A stretch of DNA of 34,023 bases from a virus. The position numbers and the translations under genes were made by a program. The stretch lies in the IMG/VR virus record IMGVR_UViG_3300031857_000718, positions 1 through 34,023 of that record. One strand, 5' to 3'. This document shows positions 4,995-11,741 of this stretch, one piece after another; within the stretch, counting starts at the first letter, position 1; the number at the start of each line of letters is the position of its first letter. The notes below the pieces were generated by a model. It did no database searches, was not told where the DNA came from, and was given only the letters and a program-made list of their open reading frames with translations.

Positions 4995-5160
4995 GCGGCA
5001 CTGGCGGCTCTACCACCCGCGGTACTCGGTTGAGCCGTGCCCGAGGTGCGAGCACCCCGAGGCGGACGGCGGGTACTGCAATCCAGAGGACGGGGGGTGC
5101 GGGTGGACAATGGCGCACCATAAGAGGGAGCAGTGGATCAATGGGGATCTCGGAAAATAA
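4978..5160 (+). CDS. Small zinc-ribbon protein
   Basis: Predicted 60 residues if started at TTG 4978, the last usable start before the conserved-looking part; the frame is open back to about 4903. It has CPRC (residues 21-24) and YC/GGCGW (33-43), so four cysteines form a plausible zinc ribbon, and Trp/Tyr residues fit a small folded domain. A second frame over the same bases (from GTG 4991) gives a Gly/Thr/Arg-rich product and looks like a shadow. The start is uncertain. Confidence 0.6.
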   Translation: MGDGSERHWRLYHPRYSVEPCPRCEHPEADGGYCNPEDGGCGWTMAHHKREQWINGDLGK

Positions 5161-5227
5161 TTGGGAGAAGATCGTGGGCGTGACACTCGTCGTGCTGTAC
5201 ATGATCTTCTTGATGGGAGGCGTATGA
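5141..5227 (+). CDS. 28-residue membrane microprotein upstream of DnaB
   Basis: ATG 5141 to TGA 5227. After MGISENNWEK the remaining residues (IVGVTLVVLYMIFLMGGV) form one membrane span. A GGGAG site lies about 10 bases upstream. Its stop overlaps the DnaB start (ATGA), so its translation would couple to that of DnaB. It may be a real membrane peptide or a leader that sets DnaB translation; the sequence does not decide. Confidence 0.5.
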   Translation: MGISENNWEKIVGVTLVVLYMIFLMGGV

Positions 5228-6540
5228 GCAGGACAACACCCGTATCAAACGAGGCTGAACGTAGCGTACTGGGTGCCATGCTGATTGATCCAGACGTAGC
5301 AGGGATCGCCTGTGAGCGCCTGAACGATGACGATTTCTACTCCATTGATAACCGAGCCGTGTTCTCGGCAATCAAGTCGGTAGTGAATCGCGGCGGCACA
5401 CCAGACATCGTATCGGTCATGGACTCGCTCAAGGGCGCAGCCAGTGATAGTGGCGACGGCTGGGGGGTAACGCTGTCCGATCTCTCCCGCGAGGTTCCGA
5501 CGTCGGTCAACGCGGAGGAGTACATCGGCATCGTGCAGCGCAAGGCGGTCATGCGGGCGATTATCAGCGGCGCCCACAAGATTGCGGAGATCGGGTACGC
5601 CGACTCCAACGAGGTGGATCGGGCGATTGACGAGGTTGAGTCCATCGTCTACAACCTGAACCGTAAGCGCAAGGTTGAGAACGCAGTCCTGCTGGACAGG
5701 CTGATTCCAGAGACAATGGATCGGATTAGGTACATGCTGGAGCACAAGGGCGAGCGGCTCGGCATCCCGTCTGGGCTGGCGAGCATTGATCGCATCACTG
5801 GCGGCTGGCAGAAGTCTGACCTGATTATCGTCGCCGCCCGCCCGTCGGTCGGCAAGACGTCTCTGGCGCTGAACATGGCGCAGCATGCGGCGTTGAATCA
5901 GGGGAAGAGCGTCGCTGTGTTCTCGCTGGAGATGAGCAGGGAGCAACTCTCTACGAGGCTCGTTGCTGGCGTGTCAGGCATTGACATCGGACGCATCCGA
6001 CGTGGTGACATCAAGGGGATCGATCTTGCAAGGATCGCCGCCTCTGCTGGCACCTTGCTGGACGCAAAGATCGTCATTGACGATACGCCTGTGGCTTCTC
6101 CAGCGGAGTTGCGCGGTCGCTCACGGCGGATTGAGTCCGAGCACGGGCTTGATCTCATCGTGGTGGACTACCTTCAGTTGATGACGGCAGACCGTGCGAC
6201 CAAGGACGCCAACAGGGTGTCTGAGACGTCGGACATCAGCCGCGGGCTGAAGCGTCTGGCTCGTGAGATGAACGTTCCCGTGATCGCGCTCTCGCAGTTG
6301 AGTCGCTCGTCGGAGCACCGCGAGGGCGGGCAGCCACGCCTTTCAGACCTTCGGGACTCTGGGGCGATTGAGCAGGATGCCGACGTGGTGCTGATGCTGT
6401 GGCGTCAGAACCCGCCAGACATCGCCAACGAGTACGAGGAAGTCAAGGCAATTGTGGCAAAGCATCGGAATGGTCCGACAGGTATGGTTGACCTTCTCTT
6501 CAAGAAGGCGACGACAACATTCATTGATAAGGAGGGATGA
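5224..6540 (+). CDS. dnaB: Replicative DNA helicase DnaB
   Basis: Predicted 438 residues from ATG 5224 with GGGAGG 4 bases upstream; a longer frame from 5161 would overrun the preceding gene. This is the full family length. An N-terminal primase-interaction domain covers about 1-150, and a RecA-like ATPase domain follows. Walker A is RPSVGKTS (206-213), the catalytic Glu is E236 in SLEMS, Walker B ends at D315 (VVDYLQL), the SQLSR sensor Gln is at 358, the DNA-contact segment is DLRDSGAIEQDAD (375-387), and the arginine finger is KHRNGPTG (413-420). It unwinds the fork as a ring hexamer at the phage replication origin. No loader, primase or polymerase is in this window. Confidence 0.97.
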   Translation: MSRTTPVSNEAERSVLGAMLIDPDVAGIACERLNDDDFYSIDNRAVFSAIKSVVNRGGTPDIVSVMDSLKGAASDSGDGWGVTLSDLSREVPTSVNAEEYIGIVQRKAVMRAIISGAHKIAEIGYADSNEVDRAIDEVESIVYNLNRKRKVENAVLLDRLIPETMDRIRYMLEHKGERLGIPSGLASIDRITGGWQKSDLIIVAARPSVGKTSLALNMAQHAALNQGKSVAVFSLEMSREQLSTRLVAGVSGIDIGRIRRGDIKGIDLARIAASAGTLLDAKIVIDDTPVASPAELRGRSRRIESEHGLDLIVVDYLQLMTADRATKDANRVSETSDISRGLKRLAREMNVPVIALSQLSRSSEHREGGQPRLSDLRDSGAIEQDADVVLMLWRQNPPDIANEYEEVKAIVAKHRNGPTGMVDLLFKKATTTFIDKEG

Positions 6541-6541
6541 C

Positions 6542-6748
6542 GTGGATCTAGAAACAGCAGTATGCTACCTGTGCCAAGCACCGATAGCAAACATTGATGA
6601 CGTGGAGGAGATTTACGAGGAAGATCTTCTTTGCCCAGTGTGCCTGAGGGAGATCTTCCACGACCACCTCACAGACACGATGCTGGAGGAGGATCTGTGC
6701 GACGACGACCCAGACCACGACGTGGACTGGGAGAAGGCTACCGCTTGA
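6542..6748 (+). CDS. Small acidic protein with paired CxxC motifs
   Basis: Predicted 68 residues from GTG 6542, one base after the DnaB stop, with GGAGG at 6532-6536. CYLC (8-11) and CPVC (31-34) can form one zinc site. The rest is very acidic (EEIYEEDLL, EEDLCDDDPDHD). It is the last gene of the rightward operon and ends 11 bases inside the convergent gene. Such acidic zinc proteins can mimic nucleic acid or bind polymerase, but there is no direct evidence here. Confidence 0.8.
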   Translation: MDLETAVCYLCQAPIANIDDVEEIYEEDLLCPVCLREIFHDHLTDTMLEEDLCDDDPDHDVDWEKATA

Positions 6749-6929
6749 TCTTTCTTTCTAACTCGCGCTCATCGAGCGAGGAGAGCGGCACGGTCGGTTC
6801 ACCGTAGTTGACTTCCTTGCCGATGAGCGTAGAGTAGACAATCCCGTACTTCCGACAGTACGACCTGATGCTCATGCCTAGGCGACGAGCCTCTTTCTTA
6901 AAGTAATCTTCTGGTCTACCCTTTAGCAC
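6738..6929 (-). CDS. Small HTH-like protein
   Basis: Predicted 63 residues, basic overall. Residues about 18-38 (MSIRSYCRKYGIVYSTLIGK) have the helix-turn-helix spacing of a small DNA-binding domain. It is the last gene of the leftward block and overlaps both the convergent operon (11 bases) and the gene upstream of it (14 bases). It is a weak candidate for a regulator of the rightward cassettes. No clear terminator separates the two converging operons. Confidence 0.65.
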   Translation of the reverse strand: MLKGRPEDYFKKEARRLGMSIRSYCRKYGIVYSTLIGKEVNYGEPTVPLSSLDERELERKIKR

Positions 6930-7134
6930 TCTTGTCCTGCCGTTCTGCTATCATCGCATCGATGACGCCAACCGACAGCACCATTCCCAAGATAACATTC
7001 TTCACATACTGCTCTTGGCGTAGTCGGGGGTCACCGACAGCCTTGAGTATGCCAGCCCTTATGTCAGAGGAGACGTCACCTGCGTCTCCGATCATTGAGT
7101 TGATGCGGCTCTTGGCTTCAATGAGGTCGATCAC
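6916..7134 (-). CDS. Small helical protein, unknown
   Basis: Predicted 72 residues if started at GTG 7134, which overlaps the preceding stop as GTGA; TTG 7140 would add two residues. It is mostly helical, with a hydrophobic segment near residues 45-60 (VILGMVLSVGVIDAMI) that could be a membrane span or a buried helix. No family recognised. Confidence 0.65.
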   Translation of the reverse strand: MIDLIEAKSRINSMIGDAGDVSSDIRAGILKAVGDPRLRQEQYVKNVILGMVLSVGVIDAMIAERQDKSAKG

Positions 7135-7493
7135 TCGCAATCTTCCACCAGTTCCTTGTCGCCCTCGCCAGCACGTGACACCTCAGACCACTTCCCTTCA
7201 CCAAGGGCAATGAGGATCAACGCGTAGTTGCTAATGTCAATGAGGGCGTCGCGCACGCCAGCATTGAACCAGTCTGGACTAACCTCTGGCACGCCAGACT
7301 TAATCGTTCCATTGAGTGACGTCGCAATGCGACCGCACTTGTCTAGCGCAAGACGGGAGAATACACCGTATGGTCCAAGACCTTCGATGTTGCTCGGACC
7401 GTAGCCCTCTTGTCGCTCCACAAGAACGTTGTACGCCTCTTCACTAAGTTCTGCAAAGTAATCAGTGAATTCCTTCGGGACTTGTCTTGTCAT
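7131..7493 (-). CDS. MazG/DUF1599-like nucleotide pyrophosphohydrolase
   Basis: Predicted 120 residues, with GGAGGAGA upstream of ATG 7493. The motif order YGPSNI, GVFSRLALDKCGRI, DALIDISNYALIL matches the all-alpha NTP-pyrophosphohydrolase-like DUF1599 family found in many phages. Members are thought to act on nucleotides, adjusting the precursor pool or removing unusual dNTPs, in the cytoplasm. The Glu/Asp metal-ligand pattern is only partly visible by eye. It overlaps the zinc-ribbon gene upstream by 32 bases. Confidence 0.7.
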   Translation of the reverse strand: MTRQVPKEFTDYFAELSEEAYNVLVERQEGYGPSNIEGLGPYGVFSRLALDKCGRIATSLNGTIKSGVPEVSPDWFNAGVRDALIDISNYALILIALGEGKWSEVSRAGEGDKELVEDCE

Positions 7494-7677
7494 AAATCTC
7501 CTCCAACTTTTCTGCCGTCCCGTCCTTGACGATGACGCTGGCTACCATGAATTTATCTGGACACTCGTTGCATTGCCACAATCTAATCGACAGACGCGGC
7601 GACAGCAACTTGTGTGGCTTGCGGGACGCCTTGATCGAGTCCGACCCGCAACGCGGACACGCCAGCCCCGTGAACAT
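7462..7677 (-). CDS. Zinc-ribbon protein
   Basis: Predicted 71 residues from ATG 7677, chosen because it overlaps the preceding stop by one base (TGATG); a frame back to 7731 would lie wholly in the upstream gene. CPRC (7-10) and CNEC (about 40-43) form a zinc ribbon. The segment after the second pair is hydrophobic and strand-like. Function unknown; such ribbons often bind nucleic acid or another protein. Confidence 0.75.
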   Translation of the reverse strand: MFTGLACPRCGSDSIKASRKPHKLLSPRLSIRLWQCNECPDKFMVASVIVKDGTAEKLEEIYDKTSPEGIH

Positions 7678-7880
7678 CAGTCCTGATCCAATGCGACGAG
7701 GATCAGGGCAGCACAGGCAAATGACCCCCACGGGAAGGGAGCAAGGGCTGCTAGAAGCCCCGCAAATGCCAGTAGGAAGCCCGTACGGGCGCCCTTTCGC
7801 TTCAGTGGGGTCTGGATAGCCTTAACCACCTTTTCGATGGCTGAGGGGTTGATTTCCTGATCTTCTGGATTAGTCGCCAA
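7677..7880 (-). CDS. Small membrane protein
   Basis: Predicted 67 residues from TTG 7880, with GGGGAGG 6 bases upstream. The first 32 residues are polar. Residues about 34-64 (GFLLAFAGLLAAL, then FACAALILVAL) make one long or two short membrane helices. It overlaps the upstream gene by 11 bases. Function unknown. Confidence 0.7.
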   Translation of the reverse strand: MATNPEDQEINPSAIEKVVKAIQTPLKRKGARTGFLLAFAGLLAALAPFPWGSFACAALILVALDQD

Positions 7881-8076
7881 TTGACACCTCCCCGACCAAC
7901 TTGGTCGCCTCCTGCGCGGCGCATGTCGCCCGCGTCATCTTCGCCGCAGACTCAAACTGGTCTGGCAACTTGCCGACCTTCTCCTCCATCGCAAGGTATA
8001 CGTAATCAAACGCACGACCCCACGCAAGAAGAGCATCTTCAATCTGAGGCTTCTTCTTATTATATGGAACGCTCAC
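7870..8076 (-). CDS. Small helical protein, unknown
   Basis: Predicted 68 residues from GTG 8076, overlapping the stop of the epimerase-like gene (GTGA). Mainly helical, with many Ala and Lys and two cysteines or fewer. No motif recognised. Confidence 0.7.
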   Translation of the reverse strand: MSVPYNKKKPQIEDALLAWGRAFDYVYLAMEEKVGKLPDQFESAAKMTRATCAAQEATKLVGEVSIGD

Positions 8077-8624
8077 TTGATGTTCCTCACCCAGAGTTCT
8101 AGCGTGTCATGATCCGCAAGCGGAGAGATCGTATCCTTCTCCGAGATAATGTTCGCATCGTGCTTGTTGATCGCCTGCTCAACTTCTGGGAATGACCTAT
8201 AGTTCACAGCAACTTCGTCCTTGCCATTGTATGGCGCGGAGCAGAAGTATGTCACCGTTGCATCAGTGAGCGCAATGAAGCCACGTGCCCACCACCATGG
8301 GGCGTAGAACAACTTGCCGTCACCAGCCTGCATCTCTTCGCTGATGACCTTGCCATATAGTTTAGAGAACGGGTCAATGTTCACGGCAAAGATGATCGCC
8401 TTCCCAGACGACACATACATCGCCTTGTCCATGTGCACCTGCGCATGCAGACCTCGGAAGACGCCAGCCCGAGACCAGGAGGCATTGACCTGCCTGATGT
8501 CAAATCCTGGAATCGTTTCGTATGGCTTCTTGATGACTTCCGAAAAGTATCCGCGGCTGTCCTGAAACACGCCGCCGTAGAGCACCCGTGGCTCTAGCGA
8601 AACGTTAGCGAGGCTCTCGGTCAT
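8073..8624 (-). CDS. rmlC: RmlC-like dTDP-sugar epimerase
   Basis: Predicted 183 residues, the usual length, with GAGGAG upstream of ATG 8624. In dTDP-rhamnose synthesis RmlC epimerises the 4-keto sugar at C3 and C5 as a cupin dimer. Visible family marks are FQDSRGYFSE (20-29), FRGLHAQ with the active-site His at 60, VNIDP (81-85), and TYFCSAPYN with Tyr 126. Differences: the usual HGF after the cupin is ARGF (113-116), and the WNDP segment near the C-terminus is altered, so specificity may be changed or reduced to one epimerisation. It pairs in function with the two SDR genes at 10770-12529. Confidence 0.85.
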   Translation of the reverse strand: MTESLANVSLEPRVLYGGVFQDSRGYFSEVIKKPYETIPGFDIRQVNASWSRAGVFRGLHAQVHMDKAMYVSSGKAIIFAVNIDPFSKLYGKVISEEMQAGDGKLFYAPWWWARGFIALTDATVTYFCSAPYNGKDEVAVNYRSFPEVEQAINKHDANIISEKDTISPLADHDTLELWVRNIK

Positions 8625-8961
8625 TGATGTACTCCTCTAGGTCGAACGTCACCAGCATCCTGCGCTTGACGCCTGACCCCTCTGCGCTGACGTGGACAAC
8701 GCCACGCAGCCTATCTGTCCTATACTCAATTGCTTGTAGCAAGTCCCAGATCCGCTCGGGGAACGAAGCCCCGCTCTTGATCTGGAACTGAAGGTGGTCG
8801 TTCTCGACGTCAACCTTGCCGCCAAACATGCCCACCCTTTTGCCTTCGATCACCTTGGCGACAGCAAGTTCGATGGCATTGCCGCGCTTGCGATTGTTGC
8901 GACCGCGCTTCGACCGCTCGGCGTTGACTTCCTGAATCTGAAGATCCTTCATGACTCCCAT
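8605..8961 (-). CDS. PD-(D/E)XK-fold nuclease-like protein
   Basis: Predicted 118 residues, ATG 8961 overlapping the upstream stop (TAATG). A basic N-terminus (RSKRGRNNRKRGN) is followed by the fold pattern GNAIELAVAKVIEGKRV, DVENDHLQFQIKSG. This corresponds to the E...D...(E/Q)xK layout of restriction-endonuclease-like and Holliday-junction-resolvase-like proteins, with Gln in the place of Glu. It may cut branched DNA during phage replication. The fold assignment is by eye only. The gene sits beside the recombination genes, which fits. Confidence 0.6.
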   Translation of the reverse strand: MGVMKDLQIQEVNAERSKRGRNNRKRGNAIELAVAKVIEGKRVGMFGGKVDVENDHLQFQIKSGASFPERIWDLLQAIEYRTDRLRGVVHVSAEGSGVKRRMLVTFDLEEYINDREPR

Positions 8962-9173
8962 TAGATCAACCTCCCGACTGAGTGCGACGCAATCGCGCTC
9001 TCGTTCTTCGGATCTTCAAGGTAGTTCCTGATCTCCCGAAGAAGTGGCTTGACCGAAGTGGCGCACCAGCGGCAGCCGACAGCCGCCAGTGCGCACTTCG
9101 AACTACTGTCCTTGGTCATGCGGTCGAGGGCACACTTGGAAGCCTCAACCGCCTCGGACGGGGATGAGATCAC
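8961..9173 (-). CDS. Small Cys-containing protein, unknown
   Basis: Predicted 70 residues from GTG 9173, overlapping the upstream stop (GTGA). Cysteines at about 14, 27, 34 and 37 (including CRWC) could hold a metal or a disulfide. Otherwise helical. No family recognised. Confidence 0.65.
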   Translation of the reverse strand: MISSPSEAVEASKCALDRMTKDSSSKCALAAVGCRWCATSVKPLLREIRNYLEDPKNESAIASHSVGRLI

Positions 9174-9556
9174 CCCTTACCCCGAGTGTTCAATGGTCCC
9201 CATACGCAACGTGAGATCTCACGAAGCGTGAAGTCGGCGTACTTCTTCCCGTTGACCTCATTGCTCTTGCCCCACTTGCCGACAGCAACCGCGTCGTGCC
9301 GTGGGTCTCCCTCTTCCTTGCCGACCGCCCAGTCGCGGATCTTTGTGATGTGCTCCCACGTCGGCTCATCGAAGCAGGTGAACGTCACATACAGGTACCT
9401 GTTGGCGGGCTTGTCGCCCTTCTTGCCGCTGTCGATCCACAACTGGTACTCGTATGAATTCATCGCTCCCTTGAACGACATGATCTTTGCCCCCGAGGGC
9501 AGCGTCTTGAACTCTGGCTCAAACTTATCGCTGAACCAAAAAAGAATCGTTTCCAT
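9170..9556 (-). CDS. Probable single-stranded DNA-binding protein, diverged
   Basis: Predicted 128 residues, TAATG-coupled to the ERF gene upstream. It shows an OB-fold-like order: LPSGAKIMSFKGA (about 19-31), a strand with aromatic residues (YLYVTFTCFD), AVAVGKWGK (about 91-99), and YADFTLREI (about 106-114), close to the V.G.L...G...L.V.EI layout of SSB. No acidic C-terminal tail of bacterial SSB is present; the end is RGKG. Recombination operons of this kind (exonuclease, annealase, SSB) support the reading, but similarity is weak. Confidence 0.5.
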   Translation of the reverse strand: METILFWFSDKFEPEFKTLPSGAKIMSFKGAMNSYEYQLWIDSGKKGDKPANRYLYVTFTCFDEPTWEHITKIRDWAVGKEEGDPRHDAVAVGKWGKSNEVNGKKYADFTLREISRCVWGPLNTRGKG

Positions 9557-10056
9557 TAGAAGTCTACCTCCTCTAGTTTACCGCTCGCTGGCTTAGATGC
9601 CGTCTTGACTGACGTGCCAAAGATCTTCTCTGCCGCCTTCGCCACCGTAGCGTCAGCCGCATCGTTCTCTGGGTCATCGCCCGTCGGGATGAGGAACGTC
9701 GTCAGGAGCGCATACTTCAGCGCACCAGTCGACGACTTGTAGACATGCTTGTCCCCGCTGTCGGCGCCAGAGCCGAGCGTCTGGATGTCCAGCGTCTCTC
9801 CTGTGTCACCGTCAATGAAGCGCCACGTATACCGTGCCGTCACGATTGCCTGTGTCCCCTTCGGCGTCAATCCTTCCGACACCACGTCGACCTGTGCTGG
9901 CACCATGATGACGTTCAGTTCACCAAGCGCCGTGCGCACCTTGTCCGCAACGTCGGACGCCATGACATACTTGTATCCCTGTGCTGAGTTGGTACCGCCC
10001 TTCTGGACGTACCCTACCTTTCCCATTACCTGTGAAAGTTTCGCTGCGAGTTTCAT
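9556..10056 (-). CDS. erf: ERF-family single-strand annealing protein
   Basis: Predicted 166 residues. It matches ERF recombinases throughout: GYKYVMASDVADKVR (27-41), LTPKGTQAIVTARYTWRF (about 63-80), and the family signature STGALKYALLTTFLIPTGDDPE (near 110-131). ERF proteins form rings that anneal complementary single strands made by an exonuclease. Here the Cas4-like nuclease is directly upstream (ATGA overlap) and the SSB-like gene directly downstream, a complete two- or three-part recombination module. The tail after residue 135 is low-complexity, Ala/Lys/Thr-rich. Confidence 0.92.
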   Translation of the reverse strand: MKLAAKLSQVMGKVGYVQKGGTNSAQGYKYVMASDVADKVRTALGELNVIMVPAQVDVVSEGLTPKGTQAIVTARYTWRFIDGDTGETLDIQTLGSGADSGDKHVYKSSTGALKYALLTTFLIPTGDDPENDAADATVAKAAEKIFGTSVKTASKPASGKLEEVDF

Positions 10057-10730
10057 CGGCTACCTCTACACTCCGTCTTCCATCGGCAGTAGGAGCAGGG
10101 GTACTTCCACCCGCCCTTGCCATTGGAAGCCAACTCCTCGGGAATCCGAGGCGGCTTCCTGTCCCCATAATAGTTCAGAACCTTGAGAATGCGCAAGGCT
10201 CTTTCGCCCCACTCGTCTGGGACGATGTACTCGTCTGGGTCAAACGACTCCTTGTCGAGATACACGACACGGACGTCATCGACCCGCTTACCCTCCCGCC
10301 GTAGGGCTACGCCGTAGGACGCCGCCTGAATCAGGTGCTCCTTCTTCGGCTCCCCCTTGCGGTACTTGCGGGCGTTAGCGGACTCGCTCTTGAACTCAAG
10401 CAGTGAGACCTTCCCGCTCTTCCATGTGACCAGCGCATCGATGTTGCCAGAGAAGTCCTGTTCTGGGATCTCCACTGGAACCTCGGCTTGCAAATCTGAG
10501 ATCTCCTCAGATTCTCGGAGCATCTCCACGATGCCGTCTCCAAACAGGTTGCCGATCTTGAAGATACCATACAGGCGCTCTTCAAACGGCTCTGTCTCTG
10601 GCACGCCATTCGTATCGTACCAGTGGGCACGGATGCACCCGCCAAGCAAAGAACCACGCCACTTCCGCTTGGAAGGACGTGGTTCACGCTTGGAGAGTAT
10701 CGTCTCGATGGCTCCCTTTACGCTTTCCAC
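10053..10730 (-). CDS. Cas4-like RecB-type nuclease with Fe-S cysteines
   Basis: Predicted 225 residues if started at GTG 10730. TTG 10766 would give 12 more residues, but it coincides with the -35 box of a strong promoter whose predicted start base is 10730 itself. Nuclease marks: D98 (GNIDAL), E112 and K114 (LEFK), and QAASY (135-139). C32 together with C212, C215 and C221 (PCSYC...C) is the four-cysteine pattern that holds a 4Fe-4S cluster in Cas4 and AddB. It probably resects DNA ends to supply ERF. There is no CRISPR array or other cas gene nearby, so its role is phage recombination. Confidence 0.88.
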   Translation of the reverse strand: MESVKGAIETILSKREPRPSKRKWRGSLLGGCIRAHWYDTNGVPETEPFEERLYGIFKIGNLFGDGIVEMLRESEEISDLQAEVPVEIPEQDFSGNIDALVTWKSGKVSLLEFKSESANARKYRKGEPKKEHLIQAASYGVALRREGKRVDDVRVVYLDKESFDPDEYIVPDEWGERALRILKVLNYYGDRKPPRIPEELASNGKGGWKYPCSYCRWKTECRGSR

Positions 10731-10736
10731 TGCTGG

Positions 10737-10766
10737 AGTATAGCGTGAAGTTTGCCGACCTGTCAA
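10737..10766 (-). promoter_or_regulatory. Leftward promoter for the nuclease-ERF module, probably leaderless
   Basis: -35 TTGACA (10766 to 10761), 18 bases, -10 TATACT (10742 to 10737). It begins four bases after the stop of the upstream SDR gene. Seven bases past the -10 box, the start spacing inferred for the early cassettes, lies 10730, the first base of GTG. Confidence 0.75.
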
Positions 10767-10769
10767 GTG

Positions 10770-11741
10770 TTACAAACTGCCCTCGCACTCAATGACTTCC
10801 TTGATCCGCTGGATGCGGGTTGGGTAATCCTGCCCAAGGGATCTGGCTGCCTCGTAGACCTTATTGATCTGCTGTGTGTTACTGATGGTTGTCCATTCGT
10901 AGTCTGGCATGGCGTCCGCAATCTTCAGCGTATCCATCCAGTAGTCGCGCCTGTCCACCGACGAGTCGGGGCACGGCACTAACGAGGACTCGGTAACGCG
11001 GGCAACCGCCTCGGCAATGTCCGAGACCATGACGTTCTCGCTGGCGACATTGAAGACTCCGTTCATGCGCAGGATGGCTGCGTTTACTATCACGGAAGCG
11101 GCGTCGTCAACGTGGAGCATTGGTCGCCGCGCATTGGAGGCAGGGGCGATCTCGTGGGTCTTTGCCGCCTGCCAGCAGAACGCGTTGAGCACGATGTCTC
11201 GTCGCATGTTTGGACTCCAGCCCCACAAGGTGCCGAAGCGGAGCGACGTCCACGACAACTTGTCGTCGTAGTCGCCGTAGTCCAGCAGGTACTTGTCTAC
11301 CTTCGCCTTTGCCTCAGCGTACGCCGTCAGCGGGTTCACCTCGTCTGTCTCCTTAGACAGCACGTTGTACGCCGTGGCACCGTAGACCGAAGCCGACGAC
11401 GCAACCACATGGTGGGCATCTGGGTAGTTGCTAATCATTCGGATCGTTGACATGACGTTGATCCGCTGGGTCAACGTCGGGTCGATCTCGGAGATCGGGT
11501 CGTTTGACAGCCCCGCAAGGTGGATCACCGTGTCGATGTCTTTTGGTAGATTAAGCAGCGGGTCACGAAGGTCGCCAAAGATCTGCTTGTTTGGCAAATA
11601 CTGAGTATCCCTCAGATTCATCGTCGGCAAGAACCATCCAGTGTCAAGCCCGACGACGTAGCAATCCATACGATTCTTCAGGCGATCAACGACGATTGGT
11701 CCTAGGTAGCCTAGGTTACCAGTAACAAGTACTCTCTTCAT
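10770..11741 (-). CDS. NAD-dependent sugar-nucleotide epimerase/dehydratase
   Basis: Predicted 323 residues, full length for extended SDR enzymes. The NAD(P) site is GNLGYLG (8-14), the Ser of the active site lies in ASSASVYG (114-121), and the catalytic pair is Y141 and K145 (YAEAK). Substrates in this group are UDP-, GDP- or dTDP-sugars; the sequence does not say which. It is coupled to the RmlD-like gene upstream by TGATG, and the two probably act in one pathway making an activated deoxy or epimerised sugar for the phage glycosyltransferases. Confidence 0.9.
   Translation of the reverse strand: MKRVLVTGNLGYLGPIVVDRLKNRMDCYVVGLDTGWFLPTMNLRDTQYLPNKQIFGDLRDPLLNLPKDIDTVIHLAGLSNDPISEIDPTLTQRINVMSTIRMISNYPDAHHVVASSASVYGATAYNVLSKETDEVNPLTAYAEAKAKVDKYLLDYGDYDDKLSWTSLRFGTLWGWSPNMRRDIVLNAFCWQAAKTHEIAPASNARRPMLHVDDAASVIVNAAILRMNGVFNVASENVMVSDIAEAVARVTESSLVPCPDSSVDRRDYWMDTLKIADAMPDYEWTTISNTQQINKVYEAARSLGQDYPTRIQRIKEVIECEGSL

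Noticed and set aside
5245-5946. A 233-codon leftward frame within dnaB
   Set aside because: The opposite strand encodes a complete helicase with all motifs; the product shows no recognisable domain and is rich in His, Arg and Asp as shadows often are.
10053-10730. A CRISPR-associated Cas4
   Set aside because: No repeat-spacer array or other cas genes are in the window, and the ERF annealase next door indicates phage recombination.
10731-10766. TTG 10766 as start of the Cas4-like nuclease
   Set aside because: It coincides with the -35 box of a strong promoter and the ribosome-binding site is poor; GTG 10730 fits a leaderless transcript.
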